A stretch of DNA of 47,616 nucleotides from Phascolarctobacterium sp. (GTDB lineage Bacteria; Bacillota; Negativicutes; Acidaminococcales; Acidaminococcaceae). Position numbers and translations under genes: made by a program. The notes below the pieces were generated by a model that was given only the letters and a program-made list of their open reading frames with translations, ran no database searches and was not told where the DNA came from. The DNA is taken from positions 1 to 47,616 of the forward strand of contig JAFTMR010000029.1 in the NCBI GenBank assembly GCA_017452325.1. The letters run 5' to 3'. Positions 1-8,000 of the stretch are shown piece after piece (the first letter of the stretch is position 1; every line of letters begins with the position of its first letter).

Positions 1-1377
1 AGCTGCAGGGAGTTCCACAATGCCTGCCTCTTCTAATTGACGCATGATACTGCAAATACGGGCATGAGCATATTGGATATAGTAAACGGGGTTCTCGTTG
101 GATTTTTCAGTTGCCAAAGTCAAATCAAAATCCAATTGGCTATCGATGGAGCGCATTACAAAGAAGAAACGTGCTGCATCAGTGCCAACCTCTTCAATCA
201 ATTCGTTCAAGGTTACGCTTTGACCGGTACGCTTGGACATTTTTACCAGCTCGCCATTGCGGTACAGGCTTACCATTTGCAGAATAAGCACTTCCAATTG
301 GTCAGGATGATAACCCAAAGCACCAACTGCCGCCTTCATACGAGCAATGTAGCCATGGTGGTCTGCGCCCCACAAATTGATTACTCTATCAAAACCGCGG
401 GCATATTTATCACGATGGTAAGCGATATCTGCCGCAAAATAAGTGGGCACACCGTTATCGCGGATTACCACGCGGTCTTTGTCATCTCCATATTCAGTAG
501 CTTTCAGCCACAGCGCGCCTTCTTGCTCATACAAGTAGCCACGCTCGGTCAAAAGGTCGCAAGCACTCTTGATGGCATTGGCATCATGGAGAGTTTGCTC
601 ACTGAACCATTCATCATAGGTTACATTGAAGGCTTCCAAATCTTCCTTCAAAGCAGCCAGCTTTTCTTTCAGAGCGATGGTACGGAACTCTTGCAAGCGT
701 TCCTCCTCGCTCATATTAAGGAACTTATCACCATAAATACGCACGATGCGCTCAGCGGTTTCAATAATATCGTGACCATGGTAGCCGTTTTCCGGGAACT
801 CAACGGTTTGACCAAGCTGTTCCAGGTAACGAGCGTTAACAGAAGCTGCCAGATTGTTGATTTGGTTGCCCGCATCGTTGATGTAGTATTCGCGGCTAAC
901 ATTCATGCCGGTAGCCTTCATCAAATTAGCTAGGGCACTGCCCACTGCTGCGCCACGACCATGACCTACATGCAAAGGACCGGTGGGGTTGGCGCTAACA
1001 TATTCTAATTGGATTTTTTCCTTGCAGTCGCTTACCAGATTACCATAGTTTTCGCCCTGAGCAATAATGCCTGCCAGCATATCGTACATCCAGTCCTGCT
1101 TCAGATAAAAGTTAATGAAGCCGGGACCTGCAATCTCCATCTTTTCTACATAAGCGCAGTCCAAATTGTTTACAACTGCTTGAGCAATCATGCGCGGGTT
1201 ACATTTTAAAGCACGCGCAGACTGCATGGCAAAGTTAGTCGCAAAATCGCCAAACTCTTTTTGGGGAGGTACTTCCAACAATACCTCCGGCAACTCGCCA
1301 CCTTTAACAGTGCCATCATCAATTGCCTTTTGAGCCGCCGCTTTAATAGCCACCGCCAAAATTTGTTTAATGTCCAC
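1..1377 (-). CDS. argS: Arginyl-tRNA synthetase, C-terminal part cut by window edge
   Basis: This is a class I aminoacyl-tRNA synthetase that charges tRNA-Arg in the cytosol. Reading the minus strand from a GTG at 1375-1377 gives 459 residues before the window ends. The N-terminal Arg-tRNA-synthetase domain comes first (GDFATNFAMQSA). The HIGH signature follows as HVGHGRG, just after the family sequence EYVSANPTGPLH. The KMSKS loop appears as KMSKRTG near residue 390. The GTG overlaps the stop of the upstream DUF1934 gene by 11 bases, a common argS arrangement in Firmicutes that implies translational coupling. The reading frame is open to base 1, so the anticodon-binding C-terminus is missing here. 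The identification is very secure. Confidence 0.97.
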   Translation of the reverse strand, partial: MDIKQILAVAIKAAAQKAIDDGTVKGGELPEVLLEVPPQKEFGDFATNFAMQSARALKCNPRMIAQAVVNNLDCAYVEKMEIAGPGFINFYLKQDWMYDMLAGIIAQGENYGNLVSDCKEKIQLEYVSANPTGPLHVGHGRGAAVGSALANLMKATGMNVSREYYINDAGNQINNLAASVNARYLEQLGQTVEFPENGYHGHDIIETAERIVRIYGDKFLNMSEEERLQEFRTIALKEKLAALKEDLEAFNVTYDEWFSEQTLHDANAIKSACDLLTERGYLYEQEGALWLKATEYGDDKDRVVIRDNGVPTYFAADIAYHRDKYARGFDRVINLWGADHHGYIARMKAAVGALGYHPDQLEVLILQMVSLYRNGELVKMSKRTGQSVTLNELIEEVGTDAARFFFVMRSIDSQLDFDLTLATEKSNENPVYYIQYAHARICSIMRQLEEAGIVELPAA

Positions 1378-1801
1378 CTTTAGTGTCCTCCTCTATTTCA
1401 ATTAAAATCTTCATATCACCATAGGGTTGTCCGCCATGGGACAAGGTGTATTCTATCTCTAAATGCCATACACCCTTGTGGAAATAGGTATTAAGATACT
1501 TAGTAACCGTTTCCAAAGGTATTTTAATGTAGGGAGTTTGGTACAGGCTTTTATCCACCAGCCCCTTACAAAACTCCTGACGGTGATCCAAGGTACCATT
1601 ACGCAGAATGATGATTCTTTCCTCATCCCACTTCAAGGTTGTTCTTGTACCTTCCAAGCCGGTAACTGCGCTTTCTTCATAAAAAACGTATTGCTTACCG
1701 TTCTTTTCCGCCATGCGCCCCAAGCAGAACTGCTCCGTAGGCTGCTCCTTACCCTTTTCATCTTTCACAGTACTAAGTATGCGTATCTTTACAGGTTTCA
1801 T
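1367..1801 (-). CDS. DUF1934 (YwiB-like) beta-barrel protein
   Basis: A small cytosolic protein of 144 residues that matches the DUF1934/YwiB family, a lipocalin-like barrel of unknown function usually found just upstream of argS in Firmicutes. Family features include the opening MKPVKIRILS, a GTRTTLKW segment in the middle and a C-terminal strand pattern ending LEIEYTLSHGG. The frame extends further upstream to a TTG at 1876. I chose the ATG at 1799-1801 because it has a clear ribosome site (GGAG six bases upstream) and matches the usual family start. It is co-transcribed with argS and overlaps it. Confidence 0.85.
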   Translation of the reverse strand: MKPVKIRILSTVKDEKGKEQPTEQFCLGRMAEKNGKQYVFYEESAVTGLEGTRTTLKWDEERIIILRNGTLDHRQEFCKGLVDKSLYQTPYIKIPLETVTKYLNTYFHKGVWHLEIEYTLSHGGQPYGDMKILIEIEEDTKGGH

Positions 1802-1938
1802 CACTTTCTCCGTAAACACGTCTAGAGCCTGCCCCGTCACTGTTTCAAAAAAGCTTTTTACATTGAAAGGGTGCAAGCTCTCGTAATATTTTTTGCTGCC
1901 ATTTGCCGAGCAAAGGCAACATCCCTATATCCTACAAC

Positions 1939-1967
1939 ATTATATAACAGTCAAAAAAAGTCGTCAA
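1939..1967 (-). promoter_or_regulatory. Promoter for DUF1934-argS
   Basis: On the minus strand TTGACG (1962-1967) and TATAAT (1939-1944) are separated by 17 bases, a near-consensus sigma-70 promoter. It lies about 140 bases upstream of the chosen DUF1934 start, leaving a long leader. I did not recognise a riboswitch in the leader. Confidence 0.7.
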
Positions 1968-2001
1968 GAAATCTGGTGTGTAAGTCACAGGGATATTTAT
2001 G

Positions 2002-2058
2002 TATACTTTAATGTAAGTATAATTTCCCTTGTAATGTTTATACTTTTTTGTGTATAAT
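2002..2058 (+). promoter_or_regulatory. putP promoter with two inverted repeats
   Basis: TATAAT at 2053-2058 has a weak TTGTAA -35 box at 2029-2034 (spacing 18). Two similar inverted repeats flank and cover it: TATACTT/AAGTATA at 2002-2021 and TATAC/GTATA around 2039-2056. The repetition suggests binding of a dimeric regulator, but no regulator is identified in the window. Confidence 0.45.
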
Positions 2059-2090
2059 ATTATCATCTATCAATAATTGGAGGGATTCTT

Positions 2091-3542
2091 GTGAATATAG
2101 TTGAGGTTAGTGTATTTATAGCCTACTTAGCAGGCTTGCTAGGCGTAGGTCTATGGTACTTCATTAAAGATAAGGATGGTAGTGAAAAGGATTACTTCCT
2201 AGGCGGTCGTCAAATGGGACCATGGGTAACCGCTCTTTCCGCAGGCGCTTCCGACATGAGCGCTTGGGTTCTGATGGGCTTACCCACTTCCGTATACGCT
2301 CTTGGTCTTGGGCAGATGTGGATTGCCGTTGGTCTAGCATTGGGTTATACCATTAGCTGGATATGGCAAGCTCCCCGCCTGCGTACCTTCTCCATTGTGG
2401 CAAATGACTCCATTACCATTCCCGAATATTTAACTCATCGTTTCTTGTCTAAATCTCGTATGCTGCAAGTAGTTTGCGCTATCGTGTTCCTGGTGGCTTA
2501 TACCATCTACTCCGCATCCAGTATCAAAGCTTGCGGCACCCTGTTCAACACTGTAAGCGGGCTCGACACTGACCTCGCAATGTACTTGGCAGCATCCATC
2601 ATCATTGCCATTACCTTCTTAGGCGGCTTCAGCGCAGTTTGCTTTACTGACTTCTTGCAAGCCCTCTTAATCTTCGGCGCAATGCTCATTGCTCCCCTTT
2701 TCGCTTACGCATTTGTAGATGCCAGCAAGGCAGCTACCATCCCGACAGAGTTCTGGAACCCTGTTTCTAACTGGAAAGACATCGCTTCCGGTTTGGGCTG
2801 GGGCTTGGGCTACTTTGGTATGCCCCACATCATCGTTCGCTTCATGTCCTTGAACAAACAAAGCAACATGAAAAAATCTGCTACCATCGCAGTTACCTGG
2901 ACTACTTCTGTAGTAGTATTTGCAGGCGTAATTGGTATTGTAGGCCGTATGTTCTTAGGCTTTGACGAAACCATCAACAACAACTCCCTGGTATTCATCA
3001 CCATGGTTCGTACCATCTTCCCTGCACTTCTGTCCGGTCTCCTGCTTTCTGCAGTATTGGCTGCATCCCTCAGTACTGCTGACAGCCAGCTTTTGGCAGC
3101 AGCATCTTCCTTCGCCAGCGACGTTTACAGACCCATCATCCGTAAAAATAAAGTTTCCGATAACGAAATGCTGTGGGTTGGCCGCGCAGTTGTAATGGTT
3201 ATCTCCGTTATCTCCGTATTCATTGCGGCAAGTCCCAACTCCGGCTCCATCATGAGCCTCGTTGCCAACGCTTGGGGCGTGTTCGGCGCAGCCTTTGGTC
3301 CTTCCATCATGCTCAGCTTGTTCTGGAAACGCTTTAACTACACCGGTGCGCTGGTTGGTATCATCGTAGGTGCAGTTGTTGACATTTACTGGTTCACTAA
3401 CCTGGCTCACCTTGGTATTTACGAAATCATCCCCGGCTTCTTCGCAAGCTTGGCAGCAGCAGTGATTGCAACCCTGTGCAGCCCCGCTCCTTCCAAAGAA
3501 GTTGAAGAGCTTTTCGACAAAGCAGTTAACTACAAAGATTAA
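2091..3542 (+). CDS. putP: Sodium/proline symporter (SSS family)
   Basis: A 483-residue inner-membrane sodium:solute symporter that imports proline with Na+. The N-terminal half carries the PutP signature: DYFLGGRQMGPWVTALSAGASDMSAW written in parts as FLGGRQMGPW and SAGASDMSAW, then LMGLPTSVY. About 13 hydrophobic segments are visible, as expected for the LeuT fold. The SSS signature region with SAVLAASLSTADSQLL lies near residue 320. The start is a GTG with GGAGGG eight bases upstream. The gene stands alone, with its own promoter region and a strong terminator, so it is probably monocistronic. Proline is the most likely substrate because similarity to PutP is strong across the whole length. 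Confidence 0.93.
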   Translation: MNIVEVSVFIAYLAGLLGVGLWYFIKDKDGSEKDYFLGGRQMGPWVTALSAGASDMSAWVLMGLPTSVYALGLGQMWIAVGLALGYTISWIWQAPRLRTFSIVANDSITIPEYLTHRFLSKSRMLQVVCAIVFLVAYTIYSASSIKACGTLFNTVSGLDTDLAMYLAASIIIAITFLGGFSAVCFTDFLQALLIFGAMLIAPLFAYAFVDASKAATIPTEFWNPVSNWKDIASGLGWGLGYFGMPHIIVRFMSLNKQSNMKKSATIAVTWTTSVVVFAGVIGIVGRMFLGFDETINNNSLVFITMVRTIFPALLSGLLLSAVLAASLSTADSQLLAAASSFASDVYRPIIRKNKVSDNEMLWVGRAVVMVISVISVFIAASPNSGSIMSLVANAWGVFGAAFGPSIMLSLFWKRFNYTGALVGIIVGAVVDIYWFTNLAHLGIYEIIPGFFASLAAAVIATLCSPAPSKEVEELFDKAVNYKD

Positions 3543-3555
3543 TAAGTATATAAGC

Positions 3556-3591
3556 AAAAAAGCTGTTCTCAAAACTGAGAACAGCTTTTTT
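3556..3591 (+). terminator. Rho-independent terminator after putP
   Basis: A 16-bp perfect stem (AAAAAAGCTGTTCTCA and its complement) closes a four-base loop and ends in a T run, 14 bases after the putP stop. Confidence 0.9.
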
Positions 3592-3679
3592 GCTGTTTAG
3601 GAGATGAGTAGAGTTATGATATGTGAAAAGCTCTTGCGAGCGTTTTCCGAAAGTTGGAAGCAGGTGCTTGCTGCTTCTT

Positions 3680-3711
3680 AAAGATTAGCAAGCCTCACTT
3701 GACTAATCTTT
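3680..3711 (-). terminator. Hairpin at the end of the XRE gene
   Basis: On the minus strand AAAGATTAG pairs with CTAATCTTT and an inner CAAG pairs with CTTG, giving a 13-bp stem with one bulge. The stem overlaps the stop codon of the XRE gene. There is no long T run, so it may be a weak terminator or an mRNA 3'-end stabiliser for the operon. Confidence 0.45.
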
Positions 3712-3958
3712 TGTTGACACATATATTCACCTTTACGTCTGTTGTTTTTAGAAGCTCTATAATAGGTACGCTCATGCTTTCCGCAATGCGCAGGTACACA
3801 GATAGGGGTATATCAGCAACGTCAATCCCGCGCTCTATTCGGGAAAGCTTGCCTACACCGATGTTGACGTTCCTTGCCAGTACAACCTGTGTTAACCCAC
3901 GCAGCCTGCGGTGAAAGACTATGTTCGCACCTATGTCTTTATAAACGTTTTCGTTCAT
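3695..3958 (-). CDS. Small XRE-family helix-turn-helix regulator
   Basis: An 87-residue Cro/CI-type DNA-binding protein. The HTH occupies roughly residues 9-65: IGANIVFHRRLRGLTQVVLA, then a recognition helix around NVNIGVGKLSRIERG, then the typical SVYLRIAESM helix. There is no extra ligand domain. The start ATG follows GAGGGGGCAGC. It lies 26 bases after the Skp-like gene in the same direction, so it is probably the last gene of the autotransporter operon. It could be an autoregulator of that unit; this is inferred from position alone. Confidence 0.8.
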   Translation of the reverse strand: MNENVYKDIGANIVFHRRLRGLTQVVLARNVNIGVGKLSRIERGIDVADIPLSVYLRIAESMSVPIIELLKTTDVKVNICVNKRLVK

Positions 3959-3984
3959 GCTGCCCCCTCATTCAATAAACAGCC

Positions 3985-4404
3985 TTACTTTACGTTCAGC
4001 GCCGCAATGACCTCTTGGGTCAAGTCCTTGCCGCCGGCAATCATCACCCCTGCGTTGACAACGCTGTCAATGTTGTTGGTCTTCGCCACACGCAGGATGG
4101 TGCGTCTAATCTTCTTGTTGATGGGCTCGTACTTCGCCTGTTCAAACTTAGCCATCTGGGCGTTCAGCTTGTTGGCAAGTTCAATCTTCTCTTGGTCGGT
4201 GGCGAGAGCCTTGGCTTCCGTATTGAACTGTTCCTGCAGGCGGGTCTTTTCCGCAACAACCTCTTGGGCAACAGTTTTGATACCGGGGTAGCTTGCCACC
4301 ACTGCGTTCCAGTCCACATAGCCTACTTCCGCAGCGAGTGCACTTGCGCTAAAGCCAAGGGTCATGAGCAGGGAGCAGAGCAAGGTCATAAGTTTTTTCT
4401 TCAT
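3985..4404 (-). CDS. Periplasmic chaperone, Skp/OmpH family
   Basis: A 139-residue exported protein with a Sec signal peptide (MKKKLMTLLCSLLMTLG, cleavage likely after ALAAE near residue 25). The mature part begins GYVDWNAVVASYPG, the OmpH/Skp opening. A charged helical coiled coil follows (residues ~45-105). Skp trimers hold unfolded outer-membrane proteins in the periplasm and deliver them to the Bam complex. The usual skp locus is near bamA/lpxD; this copy instead follows a giant autotransporter and a TonB receptor, so it may be a dedicated helper for them. Start ATG follows AGGAGAATATATA. Family call is solid; the client assignment is inference. Confidence 0.85.
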   Translation of the reverse strand: MKKKLMTLLCSLLMTLGFSASALAAEVGYVDWNAVVASYPGIKTVAQEVVAEKTRLQEQFNTEAKALATDQEKIELANKLNAQMAKFEQAKYEPINKKIRRTILRVAKTNNIDSVVNAGVMIAGGKDLTQEVIAALNVK

Positions 4405-4431
4405 TATATATTCTCCTATCTTCTCCCCTGC

Positions 4432-4878
4432 TTATTCGATTTCTTTCCAAATCTTCGCCATAATGCCCGGGTATTCTGCTTCAAGGAACTTAACGGTTTC
4501 CGCAATGATGGCGTTGACCAGCGCAGGGTCAAAGTTGTCATCCTTGGAAGCCACGCATGCGTTAAGGAGCAGGTCGCCTTCCGCAGTGGTAACGAACTTG
4601 AAGATGCGGTAGTTGTTGTTCATCTCGTTGAGGAAGGGTGCAATCTTAGCAAAAGCTTCACCCTTCACGATGGCAGGAGCAAGCTGTACTTGCAGCAGGG
4701 TGTAAACACTCTTGTCAATCAGCACTGCGAAGGGCAGGGTTTGCCCCTTAACCTGCATCAGGCTGCGGAACACAGCGGTTTCGTTTTCGTCGTTGCGTTC
4801 TTCGATTTGGAAGCATTCGATTTTATTTTCTTCGAGGAAGTCTTTAAGTTTGGTAGTTTTTACGTTCACGTTTTCCAT
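4432..4878 (-). CDS. YbjN-like small cytosolic protein of unknown function
   Basis: A 148-residue acidic protein without signal peptide or membrane segment. The alternating pattern (residues ~8-20 helix, then strands ECFQIEERN, VFRSLMQVKG, LPFAVLIDKS, followed by helices and a final helix ending AKIWKEIE) resembles the YbjN / type III secretion chaperone-like fold. I base this on the layout only and cannot confirm a homologue. A ribosome site AAGGAGAACCACA precedes the ATG. It lies 27 bases upstream of the Skp-like gene and downstream of the autotransporter, separated from the latter by the palindromic element. A cytosolic chaperone for an exported partner is possible but unproven. Confidence 0.55.
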   Translation of the reverse strand: MENVNVKTTKLKDFLEENKIECFQIEERNDENETAVFRSLMQVKGQTLPFAVLIDKSVYTLLQVQLAPAIVKGEAFAKIAPFLNEMNNNYRIFKFVTTAEGDLLLNACVASKDDNFDPALVNAIIAETVKFLEAEYPGIMAKIWKEIE

Positions 4879-4895
4879 TGTGGTTCTCCTTATAA

Positions 4896-5013
4896 AACCC
4901 CCTTCAGTCGCCTACGGCGACAGCTTCCCCAAAGGGGACGCCTTAAGTGCTTTCGCAGTGTAGCTGTCCCCACCGGGGAAAGTGGCGCAACGAAGTTGCG
5001 ACGAAAGGGGGTT
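4896..5013. repeat. 118-bp palindromic element with 9-bp terminal inverted repeats
   Basis: The ends AACCCCCTT (4896-4904) and AAGGGGGTT (5005-5013) are perfect inverted repeats. Inside are four hairpins: GTCGCC/GGCGAC (4907-4921), CCCC/GGGG (4927-4937), CCCC/GGGG (around 4968-4978) and CGCAAC/GTTGCG (4986-5000). The layout resembles the non-coding, MITE-like intergenic repeats that are abundant in gut Firmicutes genomes. It lies between the autotransporter and the YbjN-like gene, where it could fold in the mRNA and uncouple downstream expression. Confidence 0.8.
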
Positions 5014-5024
5014 AGTCTTATTTA

Positions 5025-8000
5025 TCAGAAAGTTATTCTCAAGCCTGCGTCCAGACGCCATTTTTCGGTTACATCACCACCGAAGCTGCGTTCATAGGTT
5101 GCGTAAAGCAGGCTGTTATCGCTCAGCTTAGCAGTACCGCCAATTTGCATTTCGTACCAGGTATCGCCAAAGTCAATGCTGGTTCCCTTGGTTTCTTCCG
5201 CAGTGTAGCGGGTGTCGAAGCTGCCGCCAAATTCGTGCGCCAGTGCAAGCTTAGCATAGTAGCTTGCCTTATCCATTTGTTGACCAATGCCAAAACCGAT
5301 GCGACCAACAATGCTGTTGAAGCTGTCTTGTTCAACGTCCATGGTTGCGGTCTTGCCGTAAGCAGCGAGCAAGTTACTGGTTGCAGTGTAGTCCTTGCCT
5401 TGAACGTGACCGATGGTCAGCTCAACGCTGGGGTCAAAGTAGAAGCCGTTGCCCTTTTCAATACGCTTGCCGTATTCCGCACTGATGGAAGTACCCCAAG
5501 TTTTGTAGTCGCCTTCCAGTTTATAGCCATCGTTGTTGAATACTTCGTATTCGTTCTTGAGTTGGCTGCCTTTAACGATCAAGCCAAGGTAACGGCCGTC
5601 GCCATAATCCTTGTTGCCGTAAACGCTAAGACTGGTAACAGTGGTATCGCCCTTGCCGCCAAGGTCGTAATGGCTGTCGCCTTCGTTGTGGCTCACTGCC
5701 ACGCCTACGTTCCAACCATTGCCCACAGCCTTGTCATAGCCAACTTGGTATGCCTTGTAGCTGGTGGTGAAATTGGTCTTTTGAGCGTCCATTTCGTATT
5801 TACCGCCGTAGTATTTAGCCCAAACGCCGCTATCTTCCGTTGCCAGGCGCAGGTCGCCCATGCGTTGGAGAATGTCGTTGCTTTCGCTACGCCACATCAT
5901 AACGGTGGAAGCCATTGCAGATTTAGCGCCTTTCATCATAGCGGTTTCGCTATCGCCGTAGATGTAACCACTGTCAGGATATCTTGCAGTGATACTTTCA
6001 ACATCAAGCTCGCCAGTACCATTATTGGTAAAGTTAATGTTGCCAACCTTCAATGCACTTGCAGATGTTACGATACCTTCTGCAATTTGAGCCTCGCCAG
6101 AAAGCTTATCAGTATTAGTAAGTGCTTTACCATCTTCATCTTGAGCAATCATCTTGGCTGCCAAAGCTTGCAATACCTTAGTAACTTCTTCTTTATCGCT
6201 AGTGCCAATGCTGTTAGTTCTTACGTTAACGACGGAACCATCAGCAGCTTTGTTAATGGTAACATTACCACCTTGAATATTATTATCAGCATCGTGGTTG
6301 TAGATAAAGGTAGTTTCACCACTGTAATCTTTAACGGTCAAACCAACATCAGCATTTTCACTCATACGGATGTAACCAGATTGTTCACCCTCACCCGCAC
6401 CTTGCAAGCTGGTAACAGTGGTTGCCGCAGTTGCAGTTTGGTTATCCCATTGCGCACCATTAGCAATAGTCATATTAAGAGCAGAATTATCATTAGCACC
6501 CTCTTCGTGATAACCTTGCCATACGCCACCATCGTTCAGTACAACAGACAAGTCCACACCGCCAAGGCTATTGCCGTTCCACTTAGCACCGTTAGAGATA
6601 TTAACCTCGAAATCGTTAGCACCGCTGCCTTCGTATTGCAGGTCGTTGTTCCAGCTGGAACCAGCAGTTGCCAAGGTGATAGAGCGAGATTCTCCGCCAG
6701 CTGCGCTATCTGTACTATTAGCAACAGGCATAGCTCTCAGGCTTCTTAAACTCCAAACTGCAGCTTGTTCAACGGGTTGTTCTTGGTGCTTAACGCCAAA
6801 CAAGATCTTACCGTCAATTACAACATCACGTTTCTTGCCGTCTTTGTTAATCTTGATAGCGCCACCTTCAGTAACTTTGATTGCTACCTTATCTTTATCC
6901 GCACCAAATTTACCGCCACCAAGTTCAACCTTGGAATCCTTACCAACGTTGATGGCAGTATTACCATTGGTCTTGGTGATATCTACTAAGCCGTCAATTT
7001 TAACGCTTGCACCTTCGGTTGCGTAGAGTACGCCTTCGCCCTTGACATTGTTCGCATTTGCTTCCAATGTAACTACGCCACCAAGTTCTGCGTTTTCAAT
7101 AATAATGTTGGTATTAGCACCTTCCGCACGAATGGCAGTTGCAGTACCTTTTTCTGCATTGGTAACGATGTTGATATTACCAGCTTGTTTGATTTCTACC
7201 GTACCACCGTTGCTTGCAGAAATACCATCAGCCTTTGTGCCTTCGCCAGTAGTAGTACCGGAAACAGTAAGCTCCTTACCACCCATATCAATAACAACAT
7301 TTGCATCACTAGAATTACTGGAAATTACTACATTGTCAGCTTCTGTTTCTGCAACTTCAATCTTGACAGAACCAACTGCTTCGCCGTTGTCGCCTTCCAA
7401 GCTGCCAAGGTCAAGGGTACCTTCTTCCGTTACATACTCTTTATAATTATCATCCTCTGTCAAGCTGCCACCAGTAATACCAGTGTTAAAGCCTACCTCT
7501 ACTTCTTCCGGTTCTTCCGGCACAACAGGAGTTTCCGGAGTAACGGTGCCTTCACCATCACCGCCACCAGTAGTACCACCTTGGTTATTATCGCCAGTGT
7601 TATCGCCACCGCCTTGGGTGTTATCATCTCCACCACCAGTGGAACCGCCGTTCAGAACAAGGCTACCCTCTTTCAAGCTACCTTGACCGCTTGCACTACT
7701 AAATGCAATAGAGCCAACGTGCTTGCCAACACTTGCAGTGGTCAAGCCTTCCGCAATTTGCACATAACCTTTCAGGTTATTTTCACCTTGGATGTAGTTG
7801 GTGTAATACAGTTTTTCCGCAAGGTTATCCAGAGTTTCAGCAACTTGGCTATTAGTCAAAACATTGTAACCGTCAGTGCTCAAAGTAATCTTAGAGCCTT
7901 TTTCCGCATGTTCAATGGTGGTAGTACCACCCAAAACTTGGGTTACATTATTAACATCACGTCTATAAATTACAGTGGTATTACCGCTGTAATTGGTAAT

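Noticed and set aside
37..933. 298-residue plus-strand open frame opposite argS
   Set aside because: It lies wholly antisense to a clear argS and has no ribosome site or family-like sequence.
2955..3572. 205-residue minus-strand frame inside putP
   Set aside because: Antisense shadow with Cys/Gly-rich nonsense composition; putP is unambiguous.
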